A DNA stretch of 64,000 bases, taken from positions 153,772,058-153,836,057 of the forward strand of contig NC_133537.1 in assembly GCF_048544455.1 (NCBI RefSeq), read 5' to 3'. How positions within the stretch are numbered: the first letter of the stretch is position 1; each line of letters starts with the position of its first letter. Positions 45,785 through 58,190 of the stretch are shown here, in pieces. A program made the position numbers and the translations under genes. Under the pieces are notes generated by a model that was not told where the DNA came from, did no database searches, and worked only from the letters and a program-made list of their open reading frames with translations. Origin of the DNA: Silene latifolia (taxonomy: Eukaryota; Streptophyta; Magnoliopsida; Caryophyllales; Caryophyllaceae).

Positions 45785-48016
45785 TGTAGATACCTCATTT
45801 CTGCACCTCCCGCAAACCACCCGGTGATGATTGGGCCGCATGTTTGGTACACGGAACGATTTGTGACAGTTCGTAAGTTTATCGTCAAGTGATGGCTCAA
45901 ACCCTAATGTCTACCTCTTAGTTGTCATCTACGCGCCGATACGGTCATTTTGACAGTAATTAGAGTACATTTGGAGTCCGGGCCTAAAACCGTCTTCATT
46001 TTCTGATAACCGCTAAATCCCGAGTCAGAATGTTCTGGAATGTTCCGGATATTTCTATTCCATATTTTATAAATCTTTCACAATATTTTATTCCTTGGTA
46101 AACAATTTCCCATAATATTCGTACAAAATATTAAGGAAAATAAGATTATCCCGTCATTCCATAAACCAAACGCGGAAATCTTTCTTCCGCAGGAGGAAAC
46201 CACTTGGGAACAGACGCAGCAGGTGCTGCGCCTCTTCCAAGAGACGCAGTGACTACTGCGCCTCTTCCCAAGTCCTATCCTGCGTATTTTTCGTATCTTT
46301 TTCATATCTTTTCGAGATTCACTTCCAAAGTCTATCCGAAATCCCTATTCCTTCACGTGATTAGTATAAATGGGAGCCTTCGCTCCTCATATTTCTCATG
46401 CGAGTGTCCGCCCTTCTCTTCTCCCTTTGCATTCTAGACCACGTTCTTACTTTTTGGCGTCTACGTGCTTGAACATTCGACCACGTAAGCTCGGATCCTT
46501 CTGAGTACCAGCCTCGTTTGCATGACCGACCAATTTGACCAACTCCACAATCAATCAACTTAACTAATCTTAATCGTTTTCCTCTTACGAGGGCACTTTC
46601 ATTACATTCGAGTCGACCATCACTAATCGTAAATTTAGTTCATCTCGTTTCATCAAACATGTAAGTCTGAGGGTGTAAATCTCTCTTTTATTTATTGTTA
46701 TTTACTTTTGTATCATTAATCTAAGGTTTATGTCAAAAATACTCGTTAAAAACAATTTCTAAAACCGTGCTTTAAAACCCTTTTTACGGATTACCAGAAG
46801 ATAACCGTCGAGAAAGGACGCAGCAACTGCTGCGCCTCTTCGAAGGAGCGCTGTACCTGCTGCGCCTCTTCATGAGGCTGCCGCAGTTCCTGCTTCCTTT
46901 CTTCTTCCTTCGTCCTCTGTCAATTCGTTAACTTTTGTTTGTTTTCGTTTGTCCTTCAATTCTTTGACGTACAATCCCAATAATTTCACATGTATATTAT
47001 TTAACATCATTAATACGTTTGTCATTAATTTGTCATTAATCCATCATGTTTAACCTATTTAGTTCACCAATGTCACTAATCAATCTTTCATCCATGTAAA
47101 TAATTCGTTCGTATTCGTCTCATCCATGTTTTATTGATTTTATGACTCATTCATGTGTAATTAATCCATTAAATCACTTCCATCCGAGTTAATGTTCATA
47201 ATCAATCCTTAAATTCATCAATTAACATTAACGATTTGCAGTTCCGGCTTCACAGCCAGAACTCACCCTTGGAAAGACGCAAAGAATCGATGCGTCGCCT
47301 CTTCCAAAGGGCGATCTGCTGCGCTGTTCAGTTGATTTCTGCCTCTGAACTTCCATTCTGCCTTGACCTAGTTTAATTAGCTCACGTATAATCTACTATT
47401 AACCGTATTATCGCCTACTGATTTATTCGTTGATTTATTTTGTTCTTTTTCTCAAATTATCCGTTTTAGGAGTATTTTCAACATGAATCATTAATCCGAT
47501 GTAATTATTGTAATTTCCTTTATTGTATTTATCATTGTATTTTGTATCATTTGTATGTTTTCACATGTAATTGAACCTTAATTCAAACTTCGACCCAATT
47601 GTATGCTAAATTAATTGTTCACCGACTTAGTTAATCTCACATGCTAGGATTAAAACTTGGATGTTGCATTACATGCATATATTCGACGATATATCGAGTA
47701 CGAATAACTTCCCTAATCATTAGTAGAGGCCGCTATCGAGGTGGGCGGGATTAGGTGTTCGATCAAAAGAGCTTCCTAATACGTACCCTCACCCCTTACT
47801 CAAGATCTCTGTGAACATCCTTGTTCATTGGCATCCACGAGAGTCATTCTAGACATAGAATCCTAAGGGTAATGAGTTCTTGGTGTTCATGTCACTACTT
47901 TGTGTCTTGACATGACACGAGGTATTCGAACGGTTCCAATTTACCTTAAAAATTAGCGGCGACTCCACAAATGCAAACGCTTGTTTCCCAAGCGCCCCCG
48001 TGGCCCCATGTCCACA
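45785..48016 (+). repeat. 3' LTR of element C
   Basis: 2232 bp from TGTAGATACC to TGTCCACA. Palindrome pairs lie at 46215/46245 and 46819/46849 (both step 30); the third cluster (about 47270-47335) is scrambled. A deletion of about 140 bp relative to the 5' LTR sits near 47019. Confidence 0.95.
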
Positions 48017-48180
48017 AAGTAGTAAAAAGACAAATATTTCCATCATCACCAATGCCAAAGCGTAGTTCTCTAATCGGGTCATCGTCATACGAGGATCATT
48101 TTTCATTGAATGATTGGAGCCATGAATTAATGGTGATCGGTGTAGGATTATTAGATGAATCTATTGCAAATAAATAACTA
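48017..48180 (-). pseudogene. 5' piece of copia D gag
   Basis: On the minus strand this piece reads toward element C and continues at 28690 once C and one AAGTA are removed. The reading frame has a stop (TGA) and no clear ATG; the likely start codon appears changed. The Gag body is much shorter than usual, so a large internal loss is likely. Confidence 0.55.
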
Positions 48181-48366
48181 CAAAAACGGAGATGAAGGAA
48201 ATAATTAACATCTATCGTTTTAATGATACTTGTAAACATTTTAAACAAGTTTTAAGCATTTATATAGTGACCTCTACCCAACTATTATAAATGATCCTGA
48301 GATCCAATTTCATATTAATTCGGGCACGGTGAGCTGATTCATCCCTTATCAATATAATTCGGTGGA
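48181..48366 (-). other. Leader of copia D, gag-proximal part
   Basis: AT-rich and non-coding; it joins 54257 once F is removed. Confidence 0.6.
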
Positions 48367-48415
48367 TGTAACACCCCCATTTATTTAGGAGCCCTTAGCT
48401 AGACATGTAATACCC

Positions 48416-49678
48416 GCCCTTTTTGAGACCCTTTGACCAGCGTTGACTGACCTTGGGAGCGGGAATAGCCTTAGAAGTGAGTGCCAAAATCATCTTAGGT
48501 TGCGTGTTAAGAGTGGTACTCGATAGAGTTGAGGCTACTCGATCGAGTAGCTAGGTTACTCGATCGAGTAGGGGGCCACTCGATCGAGTATGTTGGGTAC
48601 TCGATCGAGTACCGAGTTTTCAGCGAGGGTTTTATATCGCGTTTTGTTAAATCCGCATATCACTTCCGCCACTTTCCTCCTATCCTTCAGTCGCCTCTTT
48701 CCCTTCCCTTCACCTCAAAACCTCCATGGAAGCCTATGTGAAGATCCTTGTGTCTTAGAAGAGCGTCACTTGAGTCGGGTAGCGGTCTTTTGCTGAGTTT
48801 CTCCCTATAGGTATGTCATAATCATCATCCATGTCCTTGTTCTTCACAGTTAGGGTTTGCTTGTTTGTAATAGATAATTGTATGGTGGTTATAGGCTTTG
48901 CTTGGTCGCTGGATAGGTTGTTTGTCGGCATGGATCGGTTGCAGTTGCTCAAAGGTAGGTTCGCCTACTCAGTTTCTGTAGATGGTCTAGTATGTCGGTC
49001 GTTGTGGTTGTATTGTGATTGCTTAGTATCGTAGTTGTATTGTGACAGTTGTGATGGTAATTGTGGTTGATTGTTTCTGGTTCTCGAGGTGTGTCCTCGG
49101 CTGAGTGGGGTCACTTGCGGGAGTGGCTTCACGCCCTAGTTTCGCCCTTCGTGGAACCCGCCACAGAAGGGGATGTGCACATTAATGGACAGGGTTATCG
49201 CTCATTATGAGGAGCGGGGATTTGGTGGGAACGGCTGCGGTCCCCCCCGCGGTGGTCCAGTGGACATCGTGTGAGTTGGTTGGGTTATCGTGATTGTGTT
49301 TGAGATCGATAGCATTGTTTGTATTGATAATTGTAGTTGCCGTTGTCGTATCTTATCTCAGTACTGACCTTGTGTGGTTGTTTGTTTGTTATGTGTCTGC
49401 CGTGATCCGTTATGGTGAGCAGTCGGTCTTAGCAGGTGTTGATGTTGTTGATAGCTGGAGTCCGGGCAGGGATGAGTCTTCACGAGATTCGATAGTCATA
49501 GCGAGTAGTCTTTGAGTTGTATCTTTCATATCGTTTGTTGGTTTAAATCGCTTGTAATACAATATAATAGTTCTTTTATTGACATTTGATTATTACTATC
49601 CTCGGGCAACCGATATGGAACGCCCTTATATGCTAAGGAAGGCCTAGTTAAGGCTCCTCTGAATATGGGGGTGTTACA
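48416..49678 (+). mobile_element. Solo LTR-like insertion G
   Basis: 1263 bp from TGTAATACCCGCCC to GGGGGTGTTACA, flanked by AGACA (48411-48415 and 49679-49683). No ORF, PBS or PPT. It carries a palindrome array (48517-48611) and a TATATC near 48633. Confidence 0.85.
48517..48611 (+). repeat. Array of five TACTCGATCGAGTA palindromes in G
   Basis: Starts are 48517 (degenerate), 48536, 48557, 48577 and 48598, with steps 19, 21, 20 and 21. Three copies are perfect 14-bp palindromes and one has a single change. Linkers are unrelated in sequence. Confidence 0.95.
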
Positions 49679-51109
49679 AGACATTCCCAAATAAATAGGA
49701 CTGTTACCATCTCGGTTTTCCGAGGTAGTGAATAACAAAGTACAACAAACCAAAGTACTTTAAATTAAAACTTTAGTGAATACATGTTTATTACAAATTA
49801 ACAAACTAAAACTTAATATAAATTATTACAACTCGCAGCGGAAATAAATAAAGTGATATTATTATTCTATGTGATCTAGACTTCAACTATGGTCCAAGTC
49901 GAGCTCTCATCCCAATGTTCCCAAGTCAGCTAATCTTTAGTACCTGTCAAAACTGCTCCCCATAAAACGGGTCACCGCAGGTGTTCACGAATACACTGTC
50001 AACCACGAGGTTGAGTAGCAATAACCAACTGAAATGATATGATATATAATGTCAATACAACTGAGCTCATCACCCGAAACATCCATTCATCCCGCCAATC
50101 CCTGGCCCGGGGTATCCATCATTCCAACCGAAGTTGAAGTATCCATCATCCCAACCAAAGTTGAGGTATCCACCATCCCAACCGAAGTTGAGGTATCCAT
50201 CATCCCAGTATAAAACTGAGGTATCCAACAATTACGATATATATCAATAACAATATCATAACAATAACCATAACTCATCTCAGACCAAATCTGAGGTATC
50301 CAATAAACAATATGAATAAACCAATAACTAAAATATAATTCCATGACATGTAATTCTTAATCCATCCAATTTCACAATACTTTTATAAATTCCACAAACC
50401 AACAAAGACAAGACGAGTTGAGTAGTTATCCTACCTCGAAAGCAAGCACTCCAATTACGCAATCCAATTAGTAGAAATCCAATATAAGCTTCTCAACAAT
50501 ACCGTCACCTTGAGGCGAGAATAAAAACTAATCCTTTTCTTTTCTCTTCCTTAATTCCTTTCTTCTTTCCTTTAGATTTCTTCCTTTTTATTTTATAAAT
50601 TATTTCCCAGATTATTGTGTATTTATAGTGTAGGATTATAGATAATACGAGGTCAATTAGGAAACTATTATAATTACCTTATTCTAATTATTATAGGATT
50701 TACCATTATTATTATTATTATCATCATAAATTATATTATTATTATTATTATCATATATTACTAGTCTTAACACAACTAGGATTACCATACATCTCTTTTA
50801 CTAATTTAATTATTAAGATAATTAATATAATTATTATTACTTTTCCATATTATTATTTCCATATTATTATTTCCATATTATTTATTATTAATTCCCGACC
50901 ACATCCATATTATACTACTAAATTTCGGTCCACAAAATATGGCACATGGCCCAAGGTCCAATTATTAGCTAACCCGATTCCCGACTTGCTTACTTCCTTT
51001 ATTATTTAATAACGTCTTATTTGTAATTGTTATTAGAAATGTCATTTAATCAATTATTAAATTACATAAATTATCTTCACAATTTATTATTAAAATACGG
51101 AGTATTACA

Positions 51110-52767
51110 GTCTTCCCCCCTTAAAATGAACTTCGTCCCGAAGTTCGCCCACGACTACTACCACAACACACATAGACATTCTCATAACTAAGCATCATCC
51201 AACACAATTATGCATTTTACGATTATCAATCATGCTAATCTTATAACAAGGTATCACAATAACAACTTAAAACACTCGTAGTATCACATTCCTTCCCCCT
51301 AAAAATAAACTTCGTCCTCGAAGTTTGGAATATCAAACAATAGGAACTAACAATTCATTGTTGTAACGCCATAAAATAAGGAACACACAATGTAACATAA
51401 AGCAACTATTATTTTCCAACACAACTCCAAGTAATGAATAACAAAATCTTTGATTACTAGCCAAATCACATCATACAGGATATTCGAACTAAAATTTACT
51501 TAAACTTAAACTTCTTACTTTAGCTATCGACGAATACATTGCCATACTAAATAATAATCTCTAACAAAATACGCACAATTATTTAGTTAATCTTTTCTTA
51601 ATAATGACATCTAACTTAAACATGGATGTAATTAATGTGAACATATATAGGCTTAGGGAACACATTTCGCATATCACTAGACATGTTACTCTACTTCACA
51701 AAATTACAACATCAAAATGCCAAGGTGAAAGAAATAAGAAACAAGTCTTTAGAAAGTTTAGCATAACTTATATTTTCAAAGATAAGGAGAACATGTTACA
51801 AATTCCAAAAATCATAGATAAATAATAACGTAATTACTTCTTGAGAACTTATACTTTTTAGAAAATATAGAGTGTTAGTAAACCATGAGAAAAAGAATCA
51901 AGTCAAAAACTCATAGGATCGATTTATAATGCATTTTACAAACTACTTGATCGAAACAGAAATTTTACAGCAACTTGTCAGAAACTTAGGTTAGTTTGTA
52001 AAAATTACTATTAATTGTCCAAAATTTATATTGCAACGTGGCTTATCAATTTAGAAATATATACGAATATTTTAAACAATGTAGTTGGAATTAAAATAAA
52101 TCATTAAGTAGTTTTTAAATGGCAAATTTTACAAAAACATGGCGCGAAAACACAACTGTTCAGGAACATTTCGACCACTGTCCACTAAAATATTTATTTC
52201 TCCTAAACCGTATATTATTTGAATACGAGACCAGTGGAATATGAAAGTTAACTCACAAGGGTATCACACATAAAAATCTCAGACAAGAATTTTAAACCGA
52301 CAGTAAATGGCAGCCAAAATAATCAAGCGATAAAATTTGGAGAAACCAACCAAATTCACAACAATTAATACTTCACATGTTTAATCATATTCACACCTTC
52401 CACATACATGCTAACATACTTCCTCATATCAACATACTTATAACAATGCTTAAAATAAATCATATCACATCCCTTCACCGAAAAAGCAAAGTTACGTCCA
52501 CGTAATCGCAAGCATTAATGAAACAACATTCAAACAAGGCAACAAAACTTTCAAAACAAAATAACCAATGTTCCTTTTAAATTACCCCAAATCTCAAGTA
52601 TTCTCTCAAGGTTTCCCGGTTCAAAACTGAGAGGGCCATGGTACGAATTAAGGACGTCTCCTTAACCGCACTAAAAGGAGCTCCTAACAGTTTCTACCCG
52701 GGGTTCATTTTATTTAGACACAACCTAAGTTCATTATTATTCATTGGTTAGGCCTGAGGATCGTTTT
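51110..52767 (-). other. Internal region of F with two PPT-like ends
   Basis: Non-coding. The PPT (GGGGGGAAGAC, complement about 51110-51120) abuts the 3' LTR. A second, related stretch with CTTCGAGGACGAAGTTT and AGGGGGAAGGAA lies at about 51290-51330, indicating a duplicated element end. I see no protein domain. Confidence 0.75.
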
Positions 52768-52779
52768 GCTCTGATACCA
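52768..52779 (-). promoter_or_regulatory. Primer-binding site of F, initiator tRNA-Met type
   Basis: TGGTATCAGAGC on the minus strand, three bases after the LTR end. Confidence 0.92.
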
Positions 52780-52782
52780 CTT

Positions 52783-54251
52783 TGTAACACCCCCATTTAT
52801 TTAGGAGCCTTTAGCTAGACATTCCCAAATAAATAGGACTGTTACCATCTCGATTTTCCGAGGTAGTGAATAACAAAGTACAACAAACCAAAGTACTTTA
52901 AATTAAAACTTTAGTGAATACATGTTTATTACAAATTAACAAACTAAAACTTAATATAAATTATTACAACTCGCAGCGGAAATAAATAAAGTGATAAAAT
53001 TATTCTATGTGATCTAGACTTCAACTACGGTCCAAGTCGAGCTCCCATCCCAATGCTCCCAAGTCAGCTAATCTTTAGTACCTGTCAAAACTGCTACCCA
53101 TAAAACGGTTCACCGCAGGTGTTCACGAATACACTGTCAACCACGAGGTTGAGTAGGAATAACCAACAACAAGTCAAACTGAAATGATATGATATACAAT
53201 GTCAATACAACTGAGCTCATCACCCAAAACACACATTCATCCCTCCAATCCCTGGCCCGGGTTATCCATCATTCCAACCGAAGTTGAAGTATCCATCCTC
53301 CGAACCAAAGTTGAGGTATCCACCATCCCAACCGAAGTTGAGGTATCCATCATCCCAGTATAAAACTGAGGTATCCAACAATTACGATATATAGCAATAA
53401 CAATATCATAACAATTACCATAACTCGTCTCAGACCAAATCTGAGGTATCCAATAAACAATATGAATAAACCAATAACTAAAATATAATTCCATGACATG
53501 TAATTCACATCCGTTAATCCATCCAATTTCCAATACTTTTATAAATTCCACAAACCAACAAAGACAAGAGGAGTTGAGTAGTTATCCTACCTCGAAAGCA
53601 AGCACTCCAATTACGCAATCCAATTAGTAGAAATCCAATATAAGCTTCTCAACAATACCGTCACCTTGAGGCGAGACTAAAAACTAATCCTTTTCTTTTG
53701 TCTTCCTTAATTCCTTTCTTCTTTCCTTTAGATTTCTTCCTTTTTATTTTATAAATTATTTCCCAGATTATTGTGTATTTATAGTGTAGGATTATAGAGA
53801 ATACGAGGTCAATTAGGAAACTATTATAATTACCTTATTCTAATTATTATAGGATTTACCATTATTATTGTTATTATCATCATAAATTATATTATAATTA
53901 TTATTATCATATATTACTAGTCTTAACATAACTAGGATTACCATACATCTCTTTTACTAATTTAATTATTAAGATAATTAATATAATTATTATTAATTTT
54001 CCATATTATTATTTCCATATTATTTATTATTAATTTCCGACCACGTCCATATTATACTACTAAATTTCGGTCCACAAAATATGGCACATGGCCCAAGGTC
54101 CAATTATTAGCTAACCCGATTCCCGACTTGCTTACTTCCTTTATTATTTAATAACGTCTTATTTGTAATTGTTATTAGAAATGTCATTTAATCAATTATT
54201 AAATTACATAAATTATCTTCACAATTTATTATTAAAATACGGAGTATTACA
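52783..54251 (-). repeat. 5' LTR of F
   Basis: 1469 bp and closely similar to the 3' LTR outside G, so F is relatively young. Confidence 0.93.
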
Positions 54252-54256
54252 GTGGA

Positions 54257-54797
54257 TTAACTCTTTAATCGATTTTATTTCTAGAACTCTCGGTCGATAA
54301 AAATTACTTTAATATTTATCTTTAGCCCGGAACACATGCGACTACTGTCACGAATACTTCTGTTAAGCTCAATCCAAATTTCGATGTAATAACATTTTAT
54401 TACCCACTTACCCAACGTAACAAGTTATCAAGTTTAGTACCCCAATGAGCCGAGCCTACTTCCTCATGAAATTGGGACTCATGGTTTCTACTATTTGGTA
54501 AGGCTAATTCTCAATTATTATAAGTGAGAGGTGTTGTCAATTTATTATCTATCACGTTTTAAGTGAATTAAAGCGGTGAACTACGATAATTATAATTGAC
54601 ACGGTCGATGACTCGATATGATATGCATGTGTTGTTATGGCGATTTGACAATGCATGCAACATATTAAAATAAATGCAAAGCAATAATAATAAATTCCTA
54701 GTTTGACCTTCCTAAAATAGAAAATCAAATAATCTACTACATATTCGGAAACCAACTCCTTTGGTCCCTTGAATCTTCAAGTGGCACACCTTCCAAG
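54257..54797 (-). other. Leader of copia D, distal part
   Basis: Non-coding and homologous to 24877-25400 in copia E. It ends at the LTR of H. Confidence 0.75.
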
Positions 54798-56086
54798 TGT
54801 TAGAAATATATATCTCATTATTTTGACATATTCATATATGTTACAAATTAATTTAGTCATAAAATTAAATATTGATCTTATGCATGCAAACAAAAGTAGA
54901 ATAAGGAAGAAATCATTTTCCTTACATTATGATTTCGGATATATGGGCACAAATGAGTTCTCCTACTCACTTGTTCTTGAGCTTTCCTTTCAAATGGAAG
55001 AACAAGGATTCAAAGATAGAATCCCTCCCAAAGATATATACCCAATATAACCTCTTAAAGACTAATATTATTAATACTAGAACAATATTAATCTTAATAA
55101 AAATTGACCCAAAATATTGTTTTGGTATCTTGTTTTTTTTTCGGTCAAGAGAAGAGGGAAGAAGGAGTAATTTATTCTCTCTAAAATTTCTTTAAGTTTT
55201 AGATAATATGAATGAATGAATACACCATCACATTGTAGTGTATATTAGGCAAATAATAGAGAAAAACCCTTGGCCTTTTTCACTAGGAAAACCGGGTGGG
55301 GGGGAGGGGGGGTGGTGATAGCCAATGCATGACCAAGATGCTCTTCACAAAAGCAACTAGGTGTGCATGGCTAGCATTTAGGTTAATGATTATGCTCCTA
55401 TTATAAATAATAAAACATAATATCAACCCCAACCCACCCCATAATTTCGGTACATATTGTGTAAAATGGAAAATCCATTTTACACATTATTTTGTCAGTT
55501 TGTCACATGTAACATGTTCCATGACATTTTGTATATAAAATGTATTTTTAACAATTAAAAATCAACATATTAATAAAATATGTCACTTATAAAGTTAACT
55601 TAGTAATTCATAATTACTTGTACCGTAATGGGTTCCCGAGTCATAAATTACAACATTCTGTATTTATAATAAATTATTCATTCAGTTTCAATTGTTTCCG
55701 TAAACAATAATTTCATCTAAATGATAAAACAATTCGATCACTTAGACCGCATCTTATTTAATCAAATTACAATGAGACACGTAAATATTACTTCCAATAT
55801 CGTCCGTCAATTTTTAAGTAATTTAATTAACCCGTATCGTCATACGATCAATTAAATAATCAATTAAGAGTGTTACCCTTTAGGTATGACCTAAGGGGAT
55901 CAACTGATCACCACCGTCGCACGACAGTAATGTCAAACTCTAGTCAGCCAATCATTACCGATATGTGTGGACCAGTTGACTGTAAAAATTACTTCCCACA
56001 TGTATTCTTAAAATGAGACTTAAACATGTGATCATCATGATCGACAGTTGTGATCGCATTATTGTCGGAGGACACATATTCCAACA
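54798..56086 (-). repeat. 3' LTR of copia H
   Basis: 1289 bp; on the minus strand TGTTGGAATATGTG...CTAACA. A PPT-like GTGGGAGAT precedes it at 56087-56095. The plus strand has a G-rich run at about 55296-55313. The LTR is followed by the D leader without a PBS, so it is the 3' LTR of H rather than the 5' LTR of D. Confidence 0.82.
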
Positions 56087-58190
56087 ATCTCCCACATGTC
56101 CTCGACAAGTGTGCGTCACCAATTCTCTTGTCCTATTACTATCTCCCACTCAATGCAAGGTGTCTTTCAGGTCGTACTTGCAAGTGATCATATCGAGAGT
56201 GGTTTCCTCGATCCGGAGAATAACTGATTGACCGGAATTATCTACCATAGATACCTTCCGAGCGTGGCCACGCATTTCCAGTTCATTACTCCTCGAGTGG
56301 CCCTGAGATATTTTTATAACCCTGATAAGGGGTGGACAATTCTTATCGCACTTATTCCCTTCGACTAGCCACATCTATCATAACCCAAAATATGCCCATT
56401 TGACCCCATTTACGAAGCTCGTAGTAACATAAATCAAAGTTAATCTGTAACTGTACCACCTTAGGTGAATAGTCTTTAGTCAAAAGAATCGACTCATTAG
56501 AATACTATAGTAGCTCTCGCCACGACCAGGCTATATAAATTTGCCAGAACTCTATAAGCGGTCATTAGCCCGACAAGGTGTTCCTAACAGTCTGCCTATG
56601 TGATCGACTAGTCATCTCACATGACTTCATGGCACTTGAACTTGCCATCAATCGCATCACACTCTAGTCACTTCGAGACGTCACCTCATACAAGTGGCTA
56701 TGGGCGAATACAATGTTAATCCGTGTTCACTTTAACGGGGTTCAATTGTCACTACAACCCGTTTGGATGTAACAAAGTATAAAGTGAGTTAATAATAACT
56801 CAAACGACGAATGTCGACATCACATTCGGGTAGTCAATACCATATTACAACCTTGTGATGTATATCGTAAGTGTGTAAACACTTAGTTGATTGCAATAGA
56901 AGTTTAACATACCATGTGTCCGTGTGTCCATACTTCTTGTATTGCACTATCCTTCATATTCATGTTATCTCTCATAGCATGAATCTTACAAAGTACATAC
57001 TTAGGTTCCCAACCTAGGTTTAGATTCTTTATCTTGAAAGAACTTACTTGTTGTTTATCACATAACCAAGAATTGTGGTGGATGATATAACTTGCACCGG
57101 TCAAGTGTTCTACCAACTCGCAATGCACTAGTTATACGTTTTGTAGGGTCTTGCAACAATTGTCAAGATGATTAGCCTAGCACTTCTCATAAGTCCTAGC
57201 ATATTAGTAAATATTAGTTTTGAGTAACTTCTTACTAAAAACAAGTGTCTTTTCAAACTTCTTATTTCTCTTTTTAGCTTGAATGGCTTAGGATTTTCAT
57301 AAATCCTTACATGTTTCTCGAATTTCAATATGTGCAACTTCTTGTCACATAATAAAGTGATCTGTCAAACACTAGAATAGCTCATTAATTCTCCTCGAGA
57401 GTTCATAACGATTCTTCTATGGCTTGCCAATGACTCATCATGCTCTTAAGCATGTGATTCATTATTGGACATGTGCATGATTATTCTAATGGCGGAAACA
57501 TTAGTAATCTTTAATCATGTGATCAACCATTCTTAGGTTCAATGAATGACCATGACTGCTAATGGTAATTCCATTTTCATCGATATGAATAACCTACGTT
57601 TCTTGTTGATTTGATGTGTATATCTCAATACTTATCCAACATCCCATGATGTAATTGGATTCATCATAGTCCATTTTCATCCAGAATTGAAAACTCAAAC
57701 ATATCTTTGTGAAAGATAGTACTAGCTCGTCATTCTCAATGAGTTAAAAATTTTACAAGATGATTGCTCCCACTAAATTTCATGTCTTCACATGATAGTT
57801 TCAAACTCTCACTCAATTCCACATGTTTCGCAATTGACTACTCAATCAAAACATTTCAAGAATTGAAATACACTTTGCTTTGCCAAGTTATTAAGATAAA
57901 ACCAAATATGTTCCCAACATATCATTTCAAAAATATACCTCTTTAGAAAAGGTTTCAATCTTAAACTTATGGAAAGAGATTTTTAATCTCTAACTCATTC
58001 ATTTTATAATGATGCGTAGCAATCTCATTATTTAAATGTGAATTTCATTTAATACACGTCCTTCTCAAAACACCCTTTTCCGGAAGGAGGTTTAACAATT
58101 TCATTTTCATAATGAGGTTAATTAATGACACTAGCGTGGTTAACAATTAACTTGGCTCTTTTAGATATTGGCATATCTTTCTCTGCAACT
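56087..58190 (-). other. 3' internal tail of copia H
   Basis: AT-rich, without a convincing ORF over about 2 kb. The sequence at about 58195-58120 on the minus strand could encode the last residues of an ORF, but I do not recognise it. The upstream part of H is missing at the junction with the CACTA remnant. Confidence 0.6.

Larger units (their letters stand above)
28696..48016 (+). mobile_element. Tat-lineage Ty3/gypsy element C with two antisense genes
   Basis: 19.3 kb with TG...CA LTRs (28696-31069 and 45785-48016), PBS, leader, gag, protease, RT, RNase H, a second RNase H domain, integrase, antisense genes, a 3' UTR with tandem repeats and a PPT. The dual RNase H and the extra ORFs between integrase and 3' LTR are features known for the Tat/Ogre/Retand lineage. 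The sense gag-pol is broken in several places, whereas one antisense gene is undamaged. Confidence 0.93.
48367..51109 (-). repeat. 3' LTR of F, interrupted by G
   Basis: Without G and one TSD its length is 1475 bp, against 1469 bp for the other LTR. It contains short direct repeats of the type GAGGTATCCACCATCCCAACC (about 50110-50220), also present in the other copy. Confidence 0.9.
48367..54251 (-). mobile_element. Short non-autonomous Tekay-like element F
   Basis: 5.9 kb, flanked by GTGGA (48362-48366 and 54252-54256). On the minus strand: 5' LTR (54251-52783), tRNA-Met PBS (52779-52768), an internal region of about 1.66 kb without ORFs, PPT, and 3' LTR (51109-48367, containing G). LTRs start TGTAATACTCC and end GGGGGTGTTACA. 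The GAACTTCGGGACGAAGTTC-type stretch before the PPT is characteristic of the end of Tekay/Del chromovirus pol. It is a deletion derivative that lost its genes. Confidence 0.88.

Noticed and set aside
51604..51825. 73-codon ORF in the internal region of F
   Set aside because: AT-rich chance ORF with no recognisable motif.
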